Assembly (NCBI RefSeq): GCF_025144335.1
Contig: NZ_CP083539.1
Coordinates: forward strand, 2,915,501 to 2,979,500
Direction: 5' to 3'
DNA: 64,000 bases
Origin: Jannaschia sp. W003
Lineage (GTDB): Bacteria > Pseudomonadota > Alphaproteobacteria > Rhodobacterales > Rhodobacteraceae
Made by a program: the position numbers and the translations under genes. The notes beneath the pieces are model-generated. The model had not been told where the DNA came from. It did not search any database and worked only from the letters and a program-made list of their open reading frames with translations. Position 1 is the stretch's first letter; the number at the start of each line of letters is the position of its first letter. This document shows, in pieces, positions 43,874 through 53,187 of the stretch.

Positions 43874-44542
43874 ATGCTCAAGCTCGACATCCTGTCCGAC
43901 CCGATCTGCCCCTGGTGCTACATCGGCAAGGCCCACCTGTTCCGCGCCCTCGAGGCGCGCCCCGATCACCCCTTCGCGCTAGAGTGGCACCCGTTCCAGC
44001 TGAACCCCGACATGCCGCCCGAGGGCATGGACCGGCGTGCCTACCTCGAAGGGAAGTTCGGCGGGCGCGAGGGCGCGGTGCGCGCCTACGCCCCCGTGGC
44101 CGAGGCCGCGGAAAAGGCCGGACTGTCGCTGAACCTCGACGGCATGGCGCGCACGCCCAGCACCCTCGACGCCCACCGCCTGATCCACTGGGCCGGGCTG
44201 GAGGGACGCCAGACGCCCGTGGTGCAGGCGCTGTTCGCCGCCTACTTCGAGGCCGGACGCGACATCGGCGACCATGGCGTGCTGCTCGACGTGGCCGAGG
44301 GTTGCGGCATGGACCGCGCGATGACGGAACGCCTGCTCGCCTCGGACGCCGACGCCGAGGACATCCGGGGCCGCGACGCCCACGCCCGCGCGCGCGGCGT
44401 GACCGGCGTGCCGACCTTCGTGATCGCCAGCCAGGCCGTGGTGGTGGGCGCGCAGCCCCCCGAGAGCTGGGAGGGCATCATCGACGACCTCCAGCGGCAG
44501 CTCGCCGAGCAGGGCGTCCGGGACGACGCGGACCCGTCATGA
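43874..44542 (+). CDS. DsbA-family oxidoreductase (FrnE / HCCA isomerase-like)
   Basis: A 222-residue thioredoxin-fold protein with the active site DPICPWCYIGKAHLFRAL near residue 8-25 (CPWC) and the ending ARGVTGVPTFVIASQAVVVGAQ, the cis-Pro loop of the FrnE type. Lacks a signal peptide, so it acts in the cytoplasm. The following MFS transporter gene is coupled by ATGA, as seen for similar pairs. Either a disulfide isomerase or a glutathione-dependent isomerase. Confidence 0.92.
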   Translation: MLKLDILSDPICPWCYIGKAHLFRALEARPDHPFALEWHPFQLNPDMPPEGMDRRAYLEGKFGGREGAVRAYAPVAEAAEKAGLSLNLDGMARTPSTLDAHRLIHWAGLEGRQTPVVQALFAAYFEAGRDIGDHGVLLDVAEGCGMDRAMTERLLASDADAEDIRGRDAHARARGVTGVPTFVIASQAVVVGAQPPESWEGIIDDLQRQLAEQGVRDDADPS

Positions 44543-45744
44543 CCGCCCTCACGGACGCGCCCGCGCGCCGGTTGCCGATGCCGGAGTTCGTGGCGCTGAT
44601 GGCGATGCTTGCCGCCACCATCGCCTTCTCGATCGACGCCATGCTGCCCGCCCTGCCCGCCATGGCGGCGGAGCTGTCGCCCGGTGCCCCGAACGCCGTG
44701 GGCCTCGTGGTGTCGGGCTTCGTGCTCGGCATGGGCGGGGGCACGCTGTTCGCCGGTCCCCTCTCGGACGCCTGGGGGCGGCGCGCGGTGATGCTGGGGG
44801 GCGCGGCCCTTTACTGCCTCGGCGCGGCGCTGGCCACGGTGGCGCCCACGCTCGAGGGCGTGGTCGCGGCGCGGGTGCTGCAGGGCCTCGGCGCGGCCGG
44901 CCCGCGCGTGGCCGCGATGGCCATGATCCGCGACCTCTACGCCGGGCGCGGCATGGCGCGGGTGGCCTCGTTCGTGATGATGACCTTCACGCTGGTGCCC
45001 GCCATCGCGCCCTCCATCGGCGCCGGCATCGCCGCCCTCGCGGGCTGGCGCGGCGTGTTCTGGTCCTTCGTGTTGTTCTCGGCGCTCTCCAGCCTCTGGC
45101 TCGCCCTGCGCCAGCCCGAGACGCTCGCGCCCGCGCGGAGGCGCTCCTTGCGGGTCGGCCCGCAGATGGCGGCGGCGCGCGAGGTGGTGTCGCTGCCGAA
45201 CGTGCGCCGGGCCGTGGCCGCGCAGTGCGTGGTGTTCTCGGTGCTCTTCGCGACCATCATGTCGGTGCAGCCGATCTACGAGACGACCTTCGGGCGCGCC
45301 GACGAGTTCCCGCTTTGGTTCGGCGCCGTGGCGCTGGTGTCGGGCAGCGCCTCGTTCCTGAACGCCAAGCTGGTGGAGCGGCTGGGCATGCTGTGGCTGC
45401 TGCGCCGGGCGCTGGCGGCGCACCTCGCGCTCAGCCTCGTCGTGCTGGCCCTCTGGCACCTCGGCCCCGAGGCGGGGCGCTTCCCGCTGTTCCTCCTGTG
45501 GCAGGTGGGCTCGTTCGCGCTGGCCGGGCTGACCATCGGTAACCTCAATGCCATCGCCATGGAGCCGCTGGGCCACGTGGCGGGCACGGCCTCCTCGATC
45601 GTCAGCGCCGTGGCCACCCTCGGGGCGATCGTGCTGGCGACGCCGATCGGGCTGATGTTCGACGGCACGCCCCTGCCCCTCGTGGCAGGCGTGGCGCTGC
45701 TCCTGGCGGTGGGATCCTGGCTGGCGGCGGGCCTGCGGGAGTAG
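44539..45744 (+). CDS. Bcr/CflA-family MFS drug exporter
   Basis: A 401-residue inner-membrane transporter with twelve helices. Near the N-terminus ATIAFSIDAMLPALPAM marks the first helix of the Bcr/CflA family, and the MFS motif A is GPLSDAWGRRAVML near residue 74. ARVLQGLGAAGPRVAAMAMIRD is the conserved fourth-helix region. It would export drugs or metabolites in exchange for protons. It is translationally coupled to the DsbA-family gene and ends four bases from the convergent antiporter gene. Confidence 0.93.
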   Translation: MTALTDAPARRLPMPEFVALMAMLAATIAFSIDAMLPALPAMAAELSPGAPNAVGLVVSGFVLGMGGGTLFAGPLSDAWGRRAVMLGGAALYCLGAALATVAPTLEGVVAARVLQGLGAAGPRVAAMAMIRDLYAGRGMARVASFVMMTFTLVPAIAPSIGAGIAALAGWRGVFWSFVLFSALSSLWLALRQPETLAPARRRSLRVGPQMAAAREVVSLPNVRRAVAAQCVVFSVLFATIMSVQPIYETTFGRADEFPLWFGAVALVSGSASFLNAKLVERLGMLWLLRRALAAHLALSLVVLALWHLGPEAGRFPLFLLWQVGSFALAGLTIGNLNAIAMEPLGHVAGTASSIVSAVATLGAIVLATPIGLMFDGTPLPLVAGVALLLAVGSWLAAGLRE

Positions 45745-45748
45745 CTCG

Positions 45749-47050
45749 TCAGCCGTTCTCGCCGGGCCGCCCGCCGCGGCGGTGGGGGTGCACCTCCTCG
45801 TCCGGCTCGTCCTCGGGTAGCAGCAGGTTCGCCGCGTAGCCGTGGATCACGATCGAAGCCACGATGGTGACGGCCGCGATGCGCCACACGGCGTCGATCG
45901 ACACGAAGTCGGCGTGGGTCTGGGCGTAGGCGATGTAGAACACCGAGCCCATGCCGCGGATGCCGAAGAACGCCACCTTGCGCTTGCCCTTCAGCCCGCC
46001 CCCGAGGCCGACCAGCGCCACGAGCCCCGCGGCGGGCCGGATCAGCAGCACGAGCGCCAAGGCGAAGGCCACCTCCTGCCAGCGCAGCCCGGCCAGCGCG
46101 CCGCCGCCGATGAACGTGCCGAGCCACAGCAGCAGCACCGCGAGCAGGATCGCCTCGAGCTGCTCGGCGCCGTGGTGGGCGAACCGCTCGTAGCCCTCGT
46201 CCTCGGTGCCGCGGGTGCGCGAGCGGCCCGAGCGCATGGCGACGAACACGGCCAGGAAGCCGTAGCCGTCCACCGCCTCGGCCGCGCCGTAGCTCAGCAT
46301 GGTGGAGGCCAGGATCACCACCACCGCGTTCCACGCCCCCGTGGAGGCGTCGCCCCAGCGCGACAGGATCGCCCAGGACAGGCCTCGCCCCACGAGGAAG
46401 CCGACGCCCACGCCCGCCGCGACGCGGTAGAGCAGGTCGAACCACATCCAGTCCCACAGCCACGCCTCGGAGCCGAGCATGGCACCCGTGCCGAGGGCCG
46501 CGGCATGGACGGCGAAGTAAACGAACGGAAAGGCCAGCCCGTCGTTCAGCCCCGCTTCGGCGGTGAGCGCGACCTCCATCGGCTCCTCGCGCTGGCCGGG
46601 CGGCGAGACCTGAACGGAGCGGGCCAGGACCGGGTCCGTGGGCGCGAGCGCGGCAGCCAGCAGCAGCGCGCCCGGCAGGGTCAGCCCCAGCCAGGCGTGG
46701 CCGAGGAAGGCCACCGCCGCCATGGTGAGCGGCATCGTCACCAGCAGCAGCCGCCACGTCGGGTTCCAGGAGCGCCACGATTCCACGGTGTCGATGGCCA
46801 GCCCCGCGCCGGCCAGGGAGATGATCACGATCAGCTCCGAGGCGTGCTCGATCACCTTGGCCTGCAGCCCGCCCGCCACTGGGTCGATGCGGATCACCGC
46901 GATGCCGCCGAACAGTGTTCCGGCCAGCACGTAGAACAGGGGCAGGTTGAACCAGCGGCGGCTGCCCAGCGCGGGTTGAAGGGTCAGCGCGAAGAGGGCG
47001 AGACCGACCACGAGGTAGATGGCGTCCCGCGCATCGAGCGTCGCAAGCAT
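45749..47050 (-). CDS. CPA1-type cation:proton antiporter (NhaP-like)
   Basis: A 433-residue inner-membrane antiporter with about twelve helices. Ion-site region: AAALAPTDPVLARSVQV near residue 135-150, with the TDP motif, and AEAGLNDGLAFPFVYFA near 165-180, carrying the Asn-Asp pair typical of electroneutral CPA1 exchangers. The C-terminal tail is short and charged (LLPEDEPDEEVHPHRRGG). It lies 22 bases downstream of mfd and is probably co-transcribed with it. Sodium or potassium for protons. Confidence 0.92.
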   Translation of the reverse strand: MLATLDARDAIYLVVGLALFALTLQPALGSRRWFNLPLFYVLAGTLFGGIAVIRIDPVAGGLQAKVIEHASELIVIISLAGAGLAIDTVESWRSWNPTWRLLLVTMPLTMAAVAFLGHAWLGLTLPGALLLAAALAPTDPVLARSVQVSPPGQREEPMEVALTAEAGLNDGLAFPFVYFAVHAAALGTGAMLGSEAWLWDWMWFDLLYRVAAGVGVGFLVGRGLSWAILSRWGDASTGAWNAVVVILASTMLSYGAAEAVDGYGFLAVFVAMRSGRSRTRGTEDEGYERFAHHGAEQLEAILLAVLLLWLGTFIGGGALAGLRWQEVAFALALVLLIRPAAGLVALVGLGGGLKGKRKVAFFGIRGMGSVFYIAYAQTHADFVSIDAVWRIAAVTIVASIVIHGYAANLLLPEDEPDEEVHPHRRGGRPGENG

Positions 47051-47072
47051 CGGCCCCTCCCCGGTCGGGGCC

Positions 47073-50000
47073 TCAACCCCCCGCCGCGGCGGCGGTTCCC
47101 CCCTGCGCCACGCGCGCGAGATCGCGGGCGATGGCGAAGGCGCCCTTCACGCGCTCGCCCTCGGTCTCGGCGGCGGCCTTGATAACGATGCGGTCGCCTT
47201 TGACCTGCGCCGCCCCCTTCCAAGACTTCAGGTAGTCCACCAGCCCCGCGGGGTCGGCGAAGCGGTTGCCGTGGAACTCAACCGTGGCGCCCTTGGCGCC
47301 GACGTTCAGCTTCTCGATGCCCGCGCGCTTGCACATGGCCTTAATGCGCACGACGCGCAGCAGGACGTTCACCTCGCGGGGGAGCGGGCCGAAGCGGTCG
47401 ATCAGCTCGGCGGCGAAGCCCTCCAGGTCCACCTTGCGCTCCAGCCCCGACAGGCGCCGGTAGAGGCCGAGGCGCACGTCGAGGTCGGGCACGTAGTCCT
47501 CGGGGATCAGGACGGGGACGCCGAGGGCGATCTGCGGCGACCACTCGTCGCTCAGCGCGTCCGCCAGCCCAGCGTCGCCCGCCTTCAGCTTGCGGATCGT
47601 CTCCTCCAGCATCGAGTTGTAGAGCTCGTGCCCGACCTCGTTCTGGCCCGACTGCTCCTCGCCCACGATGTTGCCGCCGCCCCGGATGTCGAGGTCCTGG
47701 GAGGCGATGTTGAAGCCCGCGCCCAGCGCGTCGATCGAGCCCAGCGCGCGCAGGCGCTTCTCGGCCGCGGGCGTCAGCTTCGCGCGGGGCTTGGTGGTGA
47801 GGTAGGCGTAGGCACGCGTCTTCGACCGCCCCACCCGGCCCCGGATCTGGTAGAGCTGGGCCAGCCCGAACATGTCGGCGCGCCAGATCACCATGGTGTT
47901 GGCGGTGGGGATGTCGATGCCGCTCTCGATGATCGTGGTGGACAGGAGCACGTCGTACTTGCCGTCGTAGAAGGCGTTCATGCGCTCGTCGAGCTCGCCC
48001 GCGGCGAGCTGCCCGTGGGCGATCACGAAGCTGACCTCGGGCACCTGCGCCTCCAGGAAGGCCTGCATCTCGCTCAGGTCGCTGATCTTCGGGACCACCA
48101 CGAAGCTCTGGCCGCCGCGGTAGTGCTCGCGCAGGAGGGCCTCGCGGATGGTGACGCCGTCGAACTCCGAGACGTAGGTGCGGATCGCGAGGCGGTCCAC
48201 GGGCGGCGTGCCGATCACGCTGAGGTCGCGCACGCCCGTGAGCGACATCTGGAGGGTGCGCGGGATCGGCGTGGCCGAGAGGGTCAGCACGTGGACGTCG
48301 GAGCGCATCTCCTTGAGGCGCTCCTTGTGGCCCACGCCGAAGCGCTGCTCCTCGTCGATCACGAGGAGGCCGAGGTCGTGGAACTGCACCGACTTGGCCA
48401 GCAGCGCGTGGGTGCCGATGGCGATGTCGACGGTGCCCTCCCGGATGCCCGCCCGCGTCTCGGCGGCCTGCTTCGCGGACACGAAGCGCGAGAGCTGGCG
48501 CACCACGAGGGGGAAGCCGCGGAAGCGGTCGGCGAAGCTCTTGGCGTGCTGGCGGGCGAGCAGCGTGGTGGGCGCGATCACGGCCACCTGCTTGCCGGAG
48601 GTGGCGGCGATGAAGGCGGCGCGCATGGCGACCTCGGTCTTGCCGAAGCCCACGTCGCCCACCACGAGCCGGTCCATGGGCTGGCCCGAGCGCAGGCCCT
48701 CGCGCACGTCCTCGATGGCTTGGAGCTGGTCATCGGTCTCCTCGTAGGGGAAGCGCGCCTCGAAAGCGGACCACATGTCGGCGGGCGCCTCGAGGATGGG
48801 CGCGCGGCGCAGGGCGCGCTCGGCGGCGATGCGCATGAGGCGGTCGGCGACCTGGCGGATGCGCTCCTTGAGCTTGGCCTTGCGCGCCTGCCACGCGCCG
48901 CCGCCGAGCCGGTCGAGCAGCCCCTCCTCGTGGCCGTAGCGGCTGAGCAGCTCCACGTTCTCCACGGGCAGGAACAGGCGGTCGCCGCCGGCGTACTCCA
49001 GCGCCAGGCACTCGTGCGGCGCGCCCGCCGCCTCGATGGTCTCGAGCCCCAGGAAGCGGCCGACGCCGTGATCCACGTGGACCACGAGGTCGCCCACCGA
49101 CAGCCCCTGCGCCTCGGTCAGGAAATTCTCGGCGCGGCGCTTGCGCTTGCGGCCGCGGATCAGCCGCTCGCCCAGCACGTCCTGCTCGGAGATGACCGTA
49201 AGACGGGACTTCCCGAGCGGCCCCTCGAAGCCCCGCTCCAACGGCCAGACCGCGAGGCCCAGCTCGCCCTTGGCGACGTCGTCGGCGCGTCGCACGGGCT
49301 TCATGCCCGCGACGCCCTGGTCGTCGAGCAGGCCCTCCAGCCGCTCGCGCGCGCCGCCCGAGTAGGAGGCGATGACGACGGCGCCCTCGGCGCGGCGGGC
49401 GGCGATGTGCTCGGCCAGCGCGCCGAACAGCGAGACGTCCTCGCGCTGGCGCTCGGGCGCGAAGGAGCGGCCCACCCGACCGCCGAGATCCACCACGCCC
49501 GGCCCCGGGGCCGCGGCGAAGGGCGAGAGGTGCAGCGTGCGGCGCTTCGCCAGCGCGGCCTCGAAGGCCTCGGGCGAGAGGTACAGCCCCTGGGGCGGCG
49601 CGGGCTTGTAGACGCTGTCCACGCGGGCGCGCGAGCGCAGCGCCTCGCGCCGGTTCTCGTACATGTCCACGATCTGCGTCCAGCGCTCGGCCTGCTGGGC
49701 CAGCGCACCGTCGTCGAGCACGAAGGCGGCATCGGGCAGGTAGTCGGGCAGCGTCTCCAGCGTCTCGTGGAAGAAGCTGAGCCAGTGCTCCGCCCCTTGC
49801 GCCTTGCGGCCCGCGCTGACCGCCTCGTAGAGCGGATCGTCGGTGCCGGCGGCGCCGAACTCGATGCGGTAGGCCTGCCGGAACCGCGTGATCGCAGGGC
49901 CGTCGAGCAGCACCTCGGAGACGGGCGCCAGCTCGATCGCGTCGAGCTGCTCGGTGGTGCGCTGGGTGGCGGCGTCGAAGCGGCGCAGCCCGTCCAGCGT

Positions 50001-50570
50001 GTCGCCGAAGAGGTCGAGCCGGACGGGCGCGGGCTGGCCGGGCGGCCAGATGTCGATGATGCCGCCGCGGGGGCTCCAGTCGCCCGGCTCGGTGACCGTC
50101 GGCGTCTGCGTGAAGCCCATGCGCACGAGGAAGCTACGCAGCGCGTCCTCGTCGATGCGCTGGTTCAGCCGGGCCGCGAAGCCCGCGCCCTTCAGGGTCG
50201 CGCGCGCCGGCACCCGCTGGGCGACCGCGTTCAGCGTGGTGAGGATGACGAGCTTGCCGCCCAGCCCGTGGGCCAGCGCGGTGAGCGTGGCCATGCGCTC
50301 GGCCGAGATGTCGGCGGCGGGGCTGACGCGGTCGTAGGGCAGGCAGTCCCAGGCCGGCAGGCGCAGCGTCGTAGTGCCGGGGGCGAAGAAGCGCAGCGCG
50401 GCGGCCATGGCTTCCATGCGCTTGTCGTCGCGCGCCACGTGGACCACGGGGTGCCCGCGCTCCAGCTCGCGCAGCACGGCGCGGGCGTCGAAGCCCTCGG
50501 GGGCGCCGCCGGCGCGGATGTGGCCCGCGGGCAGCGGCACGGTGGCGAGGTCGGAGGGGGCGTCATCCAT
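47073..50570 (-). CDS. mfd: Transcription-repair coupling factor Mfd
   Basis: A 1165-residue translocase that removes stalled RNA polymerase and recruits UvrA. N-terminal UvrB-like domains are followed by the RNA-polymerase-binding domain (SVGDLVVHVDHGVGRFLGLE, near residue 490), the helicase core with Walker A GDVGFGKTEVAMRAAF (near 640) and DEEQRFGVGHKERL (near 740), SATPIPRTLQMSL, IRGRVGRSKTRAYAYL, and the C-terminal D7 domain. Full length. A GTG 27 bases upstream is an alternative start, and neither start has a ribosome site; a TTGACA box 30 bases upstream might give a leaderless message. Confidence 0.97.
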   Translation of the reverse strand: MDDAPSDLATVPLPAGHIRAGGAPEGFDARAVLRELERGHPVVHVARDDKRMEAMAAALRFFAPGTTTLRLPAWDCLPYDRVSPAADISAERMATLTALAHGLGGKLVILTTLNAVAQRVPARATLKGAGFAARLNQRIDEDALRSFLVRMGFTQTPTVTEPGDWSPRGGIIDIWPPGQPAPVRLDLFGDTLDGLRRFDAATQRTTEQLDAIELAPVSEVLLDGPAITRFRQAYRIEFGAAGTDDPLYEAVSAGRKAQGAEHWLSFFHETLETLPDYLPDAAFVLDDGALAQQAERWTQIVDMYENRREALRSRARVDSVYKPAPPQGLYLSPEAFEAALAKRRTLHLSPFAAAPGPGVVDLGGRVGRSFAPERQREDVSLFGALAEHIAARRAEGAVVIASYSGGARERLEGLLDDQGVAGMKPVRRADDVAKGELGLAVWPLERGFEGPLGKSRLTVISEQDVLGERLIRGRKRKRRAENFLTEAQGLSVGDLVVHVDHGVGRFLGLETIEAAGAPHECLALEYAGGDRLFLPVENVELLSRYGHEEGLLDRLGGGAWQARKAKLKERIRQVADRLMRIAAERALRRAPILEAPADMWSAFEARFPYEETDDQLQAIEDVREGLRSGQPMDRLVVGDVGFGKTEVAMRAAFIAATSGKQVAVIAPTTLLARQHAKSFADRFRGFPLVVRQLSRFVSAKQAAETRAGIREGTVDIAIGTHALLAKSVQFHDLGLLVIDEEQRFGVGHKERLKEMRSDVHVLTLSATPIPRTLQMSLTGVRDLSVIGTPPVDRLAIRTYVSEFDGVTIREALLREHYRGGQSFVVVPKISDLSEMQAFLEAQVPEVSFVIAHGQLAAGELDERMNAFYDGKYDVLLSTTIIESGIDIPTANTMVIWRADMFGLAQLYQIRGRVGRSKTRAYAYLTTKPRAKLTPAAEKRLRALGSIDALGAGFNIASQDLDIRGGGNIVGEEQSGQNEVGHELYNSMLEETIRKLKAGDAGLADALSDEWSPQIALGVPVLIPEDYVPDLDVRLGLYRRLSGLERKVDLEGFAAELIDRFGPLPREVNVLLRVVRIKAMCKRAGIEKLNVGAKGATVEFHGNRFADPAGLVDYLKSWKGAAQVKGDRIVIKAAAETEGERVKGAFAIARDLARVAQGGTAAAAGG

Positions 50571-50627
50571 GGGGGCGGAGGTATCCGCAGGGGGCACGGT
50601 GTCAACCGCGCGCGCTGCCCCCGCCCC

Positions 50628-51155
50628 TCAGCCGCCGAGCACGTTCGCGTTCACGTTGGTCCACATGCCCCACATCGAGGTCACGAAGATCGACACCACC
50701 CCGATCCCCTGCACCACCCGCCGGTGCCCGAGCATCAGGCCCGGAAGGAGCGGCGGCGGCACGGTGGCGACCCGGCGCGCGGTGCGCAGGTTGAGCCAGC
50801 CCACGAGCGACATGGGCAGCAGCAGGAGGAACACCGCCTGCGCGAACTCCACCCGGTAGAGGAAGCCGAGCAGCGCCAGCGCGGTGAGGACGAAGAAGGT
50901 GAAGCCGGTCATCAGAAGCCCCGACACGGCGGCCACGTGGATCAGCCGGCGGGCGTGGATCGTGCCGAGCTGGTGCGCGTCCGCCAGCGCGGCGCGGTCG
51001 CCCTTGGCGGCGCGGCGCACGAGGTCGAGCGGCACGCCCACCACCCAGTAGGACGCGGTGGACCACATCACGGCCAGCGCGATCCAGAACCAGAGGTTCG
51101 AGAACGACCGCATGTCGATGACCTCGAAGGCCGTCTCGATGAAGAAGAAATCCAA
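50628..51155 (-). CDS. Membrane protein of the type annotated as SufBCD-complex component
   Basis: A 175-residue inner-membrane protein with about four helices. The segment IDMRSFSNLWFWIALAVMWS and the following TASYWVVGVPLDLVRRA match a Rhodobacteraceae family commonly labelled component of SufBCD complex, a name with little support. Start at TTG (51155), preceded by GGGAGGCCCC, which restores the family N-terminus; an internal ATG at 51113 is the alternative. It precedes mfd by 57 bases and diverges from hemB. Confidence 0.82.
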   Translation of the reverse strand: MDFFFIETAFEVIDMRSFSNLWFWIALAVMWSTASYWVVGVPLDLVRRAAKGDRAALADAHQLGTIHARRLIHVAAVSGLLMTGFTFFVLTALALLGFLYRVEFAQAVFLLLLPMSLVGWLNLRTARRVATVPPPLLPGLMLGHRRVVQGIGVVSIFVTSMWGMWTNVNANVLGG

Positions 51156-51273
51156 GGGGCCTCCCGCGCTCCGGGCGGGGTTGTCGCGGAGAGCACGGGC
51201 GGGAGCAAGTGGGGCGGTTGAAGGCGCGCGCGGGCCGTGCGAGCCACGGGCGCGAATGTGACCGGAGCGCATC

Positions 51274-52269
51274 ATGGCCCCCTTCCCCGCCGCCCGCCCG
51301 CGCCGCCTGCGCCGCACCCCCGCCATGCGGGCGCTCGTGCGCGAGACGCGGCTCTCGGCCGACGACCTGATCTGGCCGCTGTTCGTGCGCGACGGCGAGG
51401 GCGTGCTCGAGGAGGTGCCGTCCATGCCCGGCGTGGTGCGCCGCTCCGTGGACCGGATCGTGGAGGCGGTGGAGGGCGCGCGGGCGCTCGGGATCCGCGC
51501 CGTGTGCCTGTTCCCCTACACGGACGCCGCGCTAAAGACCGACGGGTGCGAGGAGGCGTGGAACCCGGACAACCTCTCGAACCGCGCCACGCGGGCGATC
51601 AAGGCCGCCTGCCCGGACGTGCTGGTGATGACCGACGTGGCGCTCGATCCCTACAACGCGCGGGGCCACGACGGCATCGTGCGGGGGGGCGAGGTGGTCA
51701 ACGACGAGAGCGTGGAAGCGCTCGTGAGACAGGCCCTTGCGCAGGCCGAGGCGGGGGCGGACGTCCTGGGGCCGTCGGACATGATGGACGGGCGGGTGGC
51801 GGCGATCCGGGGGGCGCTGGAAGCCGAGGGATATCAGCACGTTGCGATCATGAGCTACGCGGCGAAGTTCGCGAGCGGGTTCTACGGGCCGTTCCGGGAC
51901 GCGGTGGGGGCGGCGGGCGCGCTCACGGGCGACAAGAAGACCTACCAGATCGACCCGATGAACGGGGACGAGGCCATGCGTATGATTTCGCGGGATATTT
52001 CCGAGGGCGCGGACATGGTGATGGTGAAGCCGGGGATGCCGTATCTCGATCTGTGCCGGCGGGCGAAGGCGGAATTCAACATCCCCGTGTTCGCCTACCA
52101 GGTGTCGGGCGAGTACGCGATGATCCGGGCGGCGGCGCAGCACGGGTGGATCGACGGGGAAAAGGTTATGATGGAGGCACTTGGAGCCTTCAAACGGGCC
52201 GGGTGCGACGGCGTGCTGACCTACTTCGCGCCCGAGGCGGCGGGGCTGCTGGCCCGGGGCTGGGAGTAG
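51274..52269 (+). CDS. hemB: Delta-aminolevulinic acid dehydratase (porphobilinogen synthase)
   Basis: A 331-residue enzyme that joins two 5-aminolevulinate molecules to porphobilinogen in haem and other tetrapyrrole synthesis. The two active-site lysines are in SYAAKFASGFYGPFRDA (near 200) and MVMVKPGMPYLDL (near 252). In place of the zinc cysteine cluster of many HemB proteins it has DVALDPYNARGHDG (near 124), the Asp-rich form that needs no zinc and is usually Mg-dependent. Ribosome site GGAGCGCATC. Full length. Confidence 0.96.
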   Translation: MAPFPAARPRRLRRTPAMRALVRETRLSADDLIWPLFVRDGEGVLEEVPSMPGVVRRSVDRIVEAVEGARALGIRAVCLFPYTDAALKTDGCEEAWNPDNLSNRATRAIKAACPDVLVMTDVALDPYNARGHDGIVRGGEVVNDESVEALVRQALAQAEAGADVLGPSDMMDGRVAAIRGALEAEGYQHVAIMSYAAKFASGFYGPFRDAVGAAGALTGDKKTYQIDPMNGDEAMRMISRDISEGADMVMVKPGMPYLDLCRRAKAEFNIPVFAYQVSGEYAMIRAAAQHGWIDGEKVMMEALGAFKRAGCDGVLTYFAPEAAGLLARGWE

Positions 52270-52283
52270 CGCCCGAGGGGGGG

Positions 52284-52323
52284 CGCCCCCCGTGCACCCC
52301 CCGTGCGCCCCCCGTGCAGACGC
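52284..52323. repeat. 40-base C-rich intergenic repeat, copy 2
   Basis: Reverse complement of the repeat at 860-899 with one mismatch by eye: three C6 blocks with GTGC spacers. It begins 15 bases after the hemB stop. Runs of this kind may form G-quadruplex-like structures on the minus strand. Confidence 0.75.
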
Positions 52324-52391
52324 GCGGCCTCCCCCTGTTCACGCCCCGTTAACCGCGCGCGCCGAGAACCGCTCCGGATCGGAGGACGGCG

Positions 52392-52820
52392 ATGGCGACG
52401 ACGAAGCGCGAGCGGAACCACCTGAACGAGATGCTGGAGATCCTGTGGAGGTTCGAGTGGGACATGCACTCGAAGATCACCCGCGAGGAGCGGTTCCCCA
52501 AGGAGTGGACCGAGATCTGGCGCCGGCGCTCGGCGCGCAAGCGGCGGGTGACGATCCGCGTGGACGAGGACGTCCTGCGCTTCTTCCGCTCCATGGGCGA
52601 CGGGTACGGGCCGCGCATGAACGGGGTGCTGCGCAGCTTCATGCTCTGCCGGCTCGGGGGTCTGATCGAGAACGAGGACCTGCTGGAGCGCTACCGCGAG
52701 GACTGGATGGACAAGCCCCGCCCGCGCGACGGCAAGGAGATCGAGGAGATGTACGGGAAGATACGGCGCACGTACAAGGCGGGGAGCGGGGAGGTGCCGG
52801 AGGAGTGGAAGTTCGAGTGA
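52392..52820 (+). CDS. BrnA-like antitoxin-domain protein (no toxin partner)
   Basis: A 142-residue basic protein. Its middle part KRRVTIRVDEDVLRFFRSMG with the following GYGPRMNGVLRSFML resembles the ribbon-helix-helix domain of BrnA antitoxins, which pair with the RNase BrnT and repress their own operon. No BrnT-like gene is next to it on either side, and the protein has an unusual N-terminal 50 residues rich in Trp and Glu plus a long charged tail. It may be a stand-alone DNA-binding regulator. Start ATG after CGGAGGACGGCG. Confidence 0.65.
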   Translation: MATTKRERNHLNEMLEILWRFEWDMHSKITREERFPKEWTEIWRRRSARKRRVTIRVDEDVLRFFRSMGDGYGPRMNGVLRSFMLCRLGGLIENEDLLERYREDWMDKPRPRDGKEIEEMYGKIRRTYKAGSGEVPEEWKFE

Positions 52821-53146
52821 GGGGGTGGTGAGCGGTGGGGCGGACAGCCGACCTTCGCCGCAGGAGTGAGCCATCCAAGCTGTCAGGTAAGAAGCAGACA
52901 TTCAGACCACGCCGAACTCGGACTTGGCGCTGCACCGCCGCAAGGCGGCTTTGAGCTGTATGCGGACCCTGAGACGCCCAAGGCAGAAGTGAATCGCCGC
53001 ACGATCTGCATTTTCGCGGACGACCAGTAGAAGACAATCGCTTGCTGCCGGTTGTCGCTGAATTGACTCGTCGCGGCACTGGCATCGTCAAACAGCGGTG
53101 CGCTGGTATAAAAAAGGCAACAGCGCCAGTTGTGAAGGCTCCAAGC
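52821..53146. other. Gene-free stretch upstream of the AT-rich block
   Basis: No coding frame with a known family or a ribosome site was found here. Composition falls gradually from GC-rich to about average. TATAAAAAA at 53107-53115 could be a -10 box for the following gene, but no clear -35 box is 16-18 bases before it. There is a short segment at 53125-53165 with faint resemblance to the 3' part of a tRNA (see rejected items). Confidence 0.5.
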
Positions 53147-53156
53147 CCTCGGTAGC
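53147..53156 (+). repeat. Left copy of 10-base direct repeat bounding the AT-rich block
   Basis: CCTCGGTAGC, identical to 54811-54820 and in the same orientation. The AT-richer sequence starts just to its right, so it may be an insertion footprint. Confidence 0.5.
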
Positions 53157-53187
53157 AGTACCAGAAAATAGCGAATCGCAGAGCACT

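Noticed and set aside
47019..51221. A 1400-codon open frame on the plus strand opposite mfd
   Set aside because: In DNA this GC-rich, antisense frames stay open by codon bias. The translation has no family resemblance, is rich in Arg/His/Gly, and mfd on the other strand is unmistakable.
53107..53115. TATAAAAAA as a promoter of the defence-like gene
   Set aside because: There is no -35 box at a suitable distance, so it is only mentioned as a possibility.
53125..53165. tRNA remnant upstream of the ATPase-TOPRIM gene (GGCTCCAAGCC resembles a T arm, followed by a sequence ending ACCA)
   Set aside because: The T-loop lacks the invariant TTCRA sequence, and no anticodon arm or matching 5' acceptor strand is found upstream. 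At most it is a decayed fragment.
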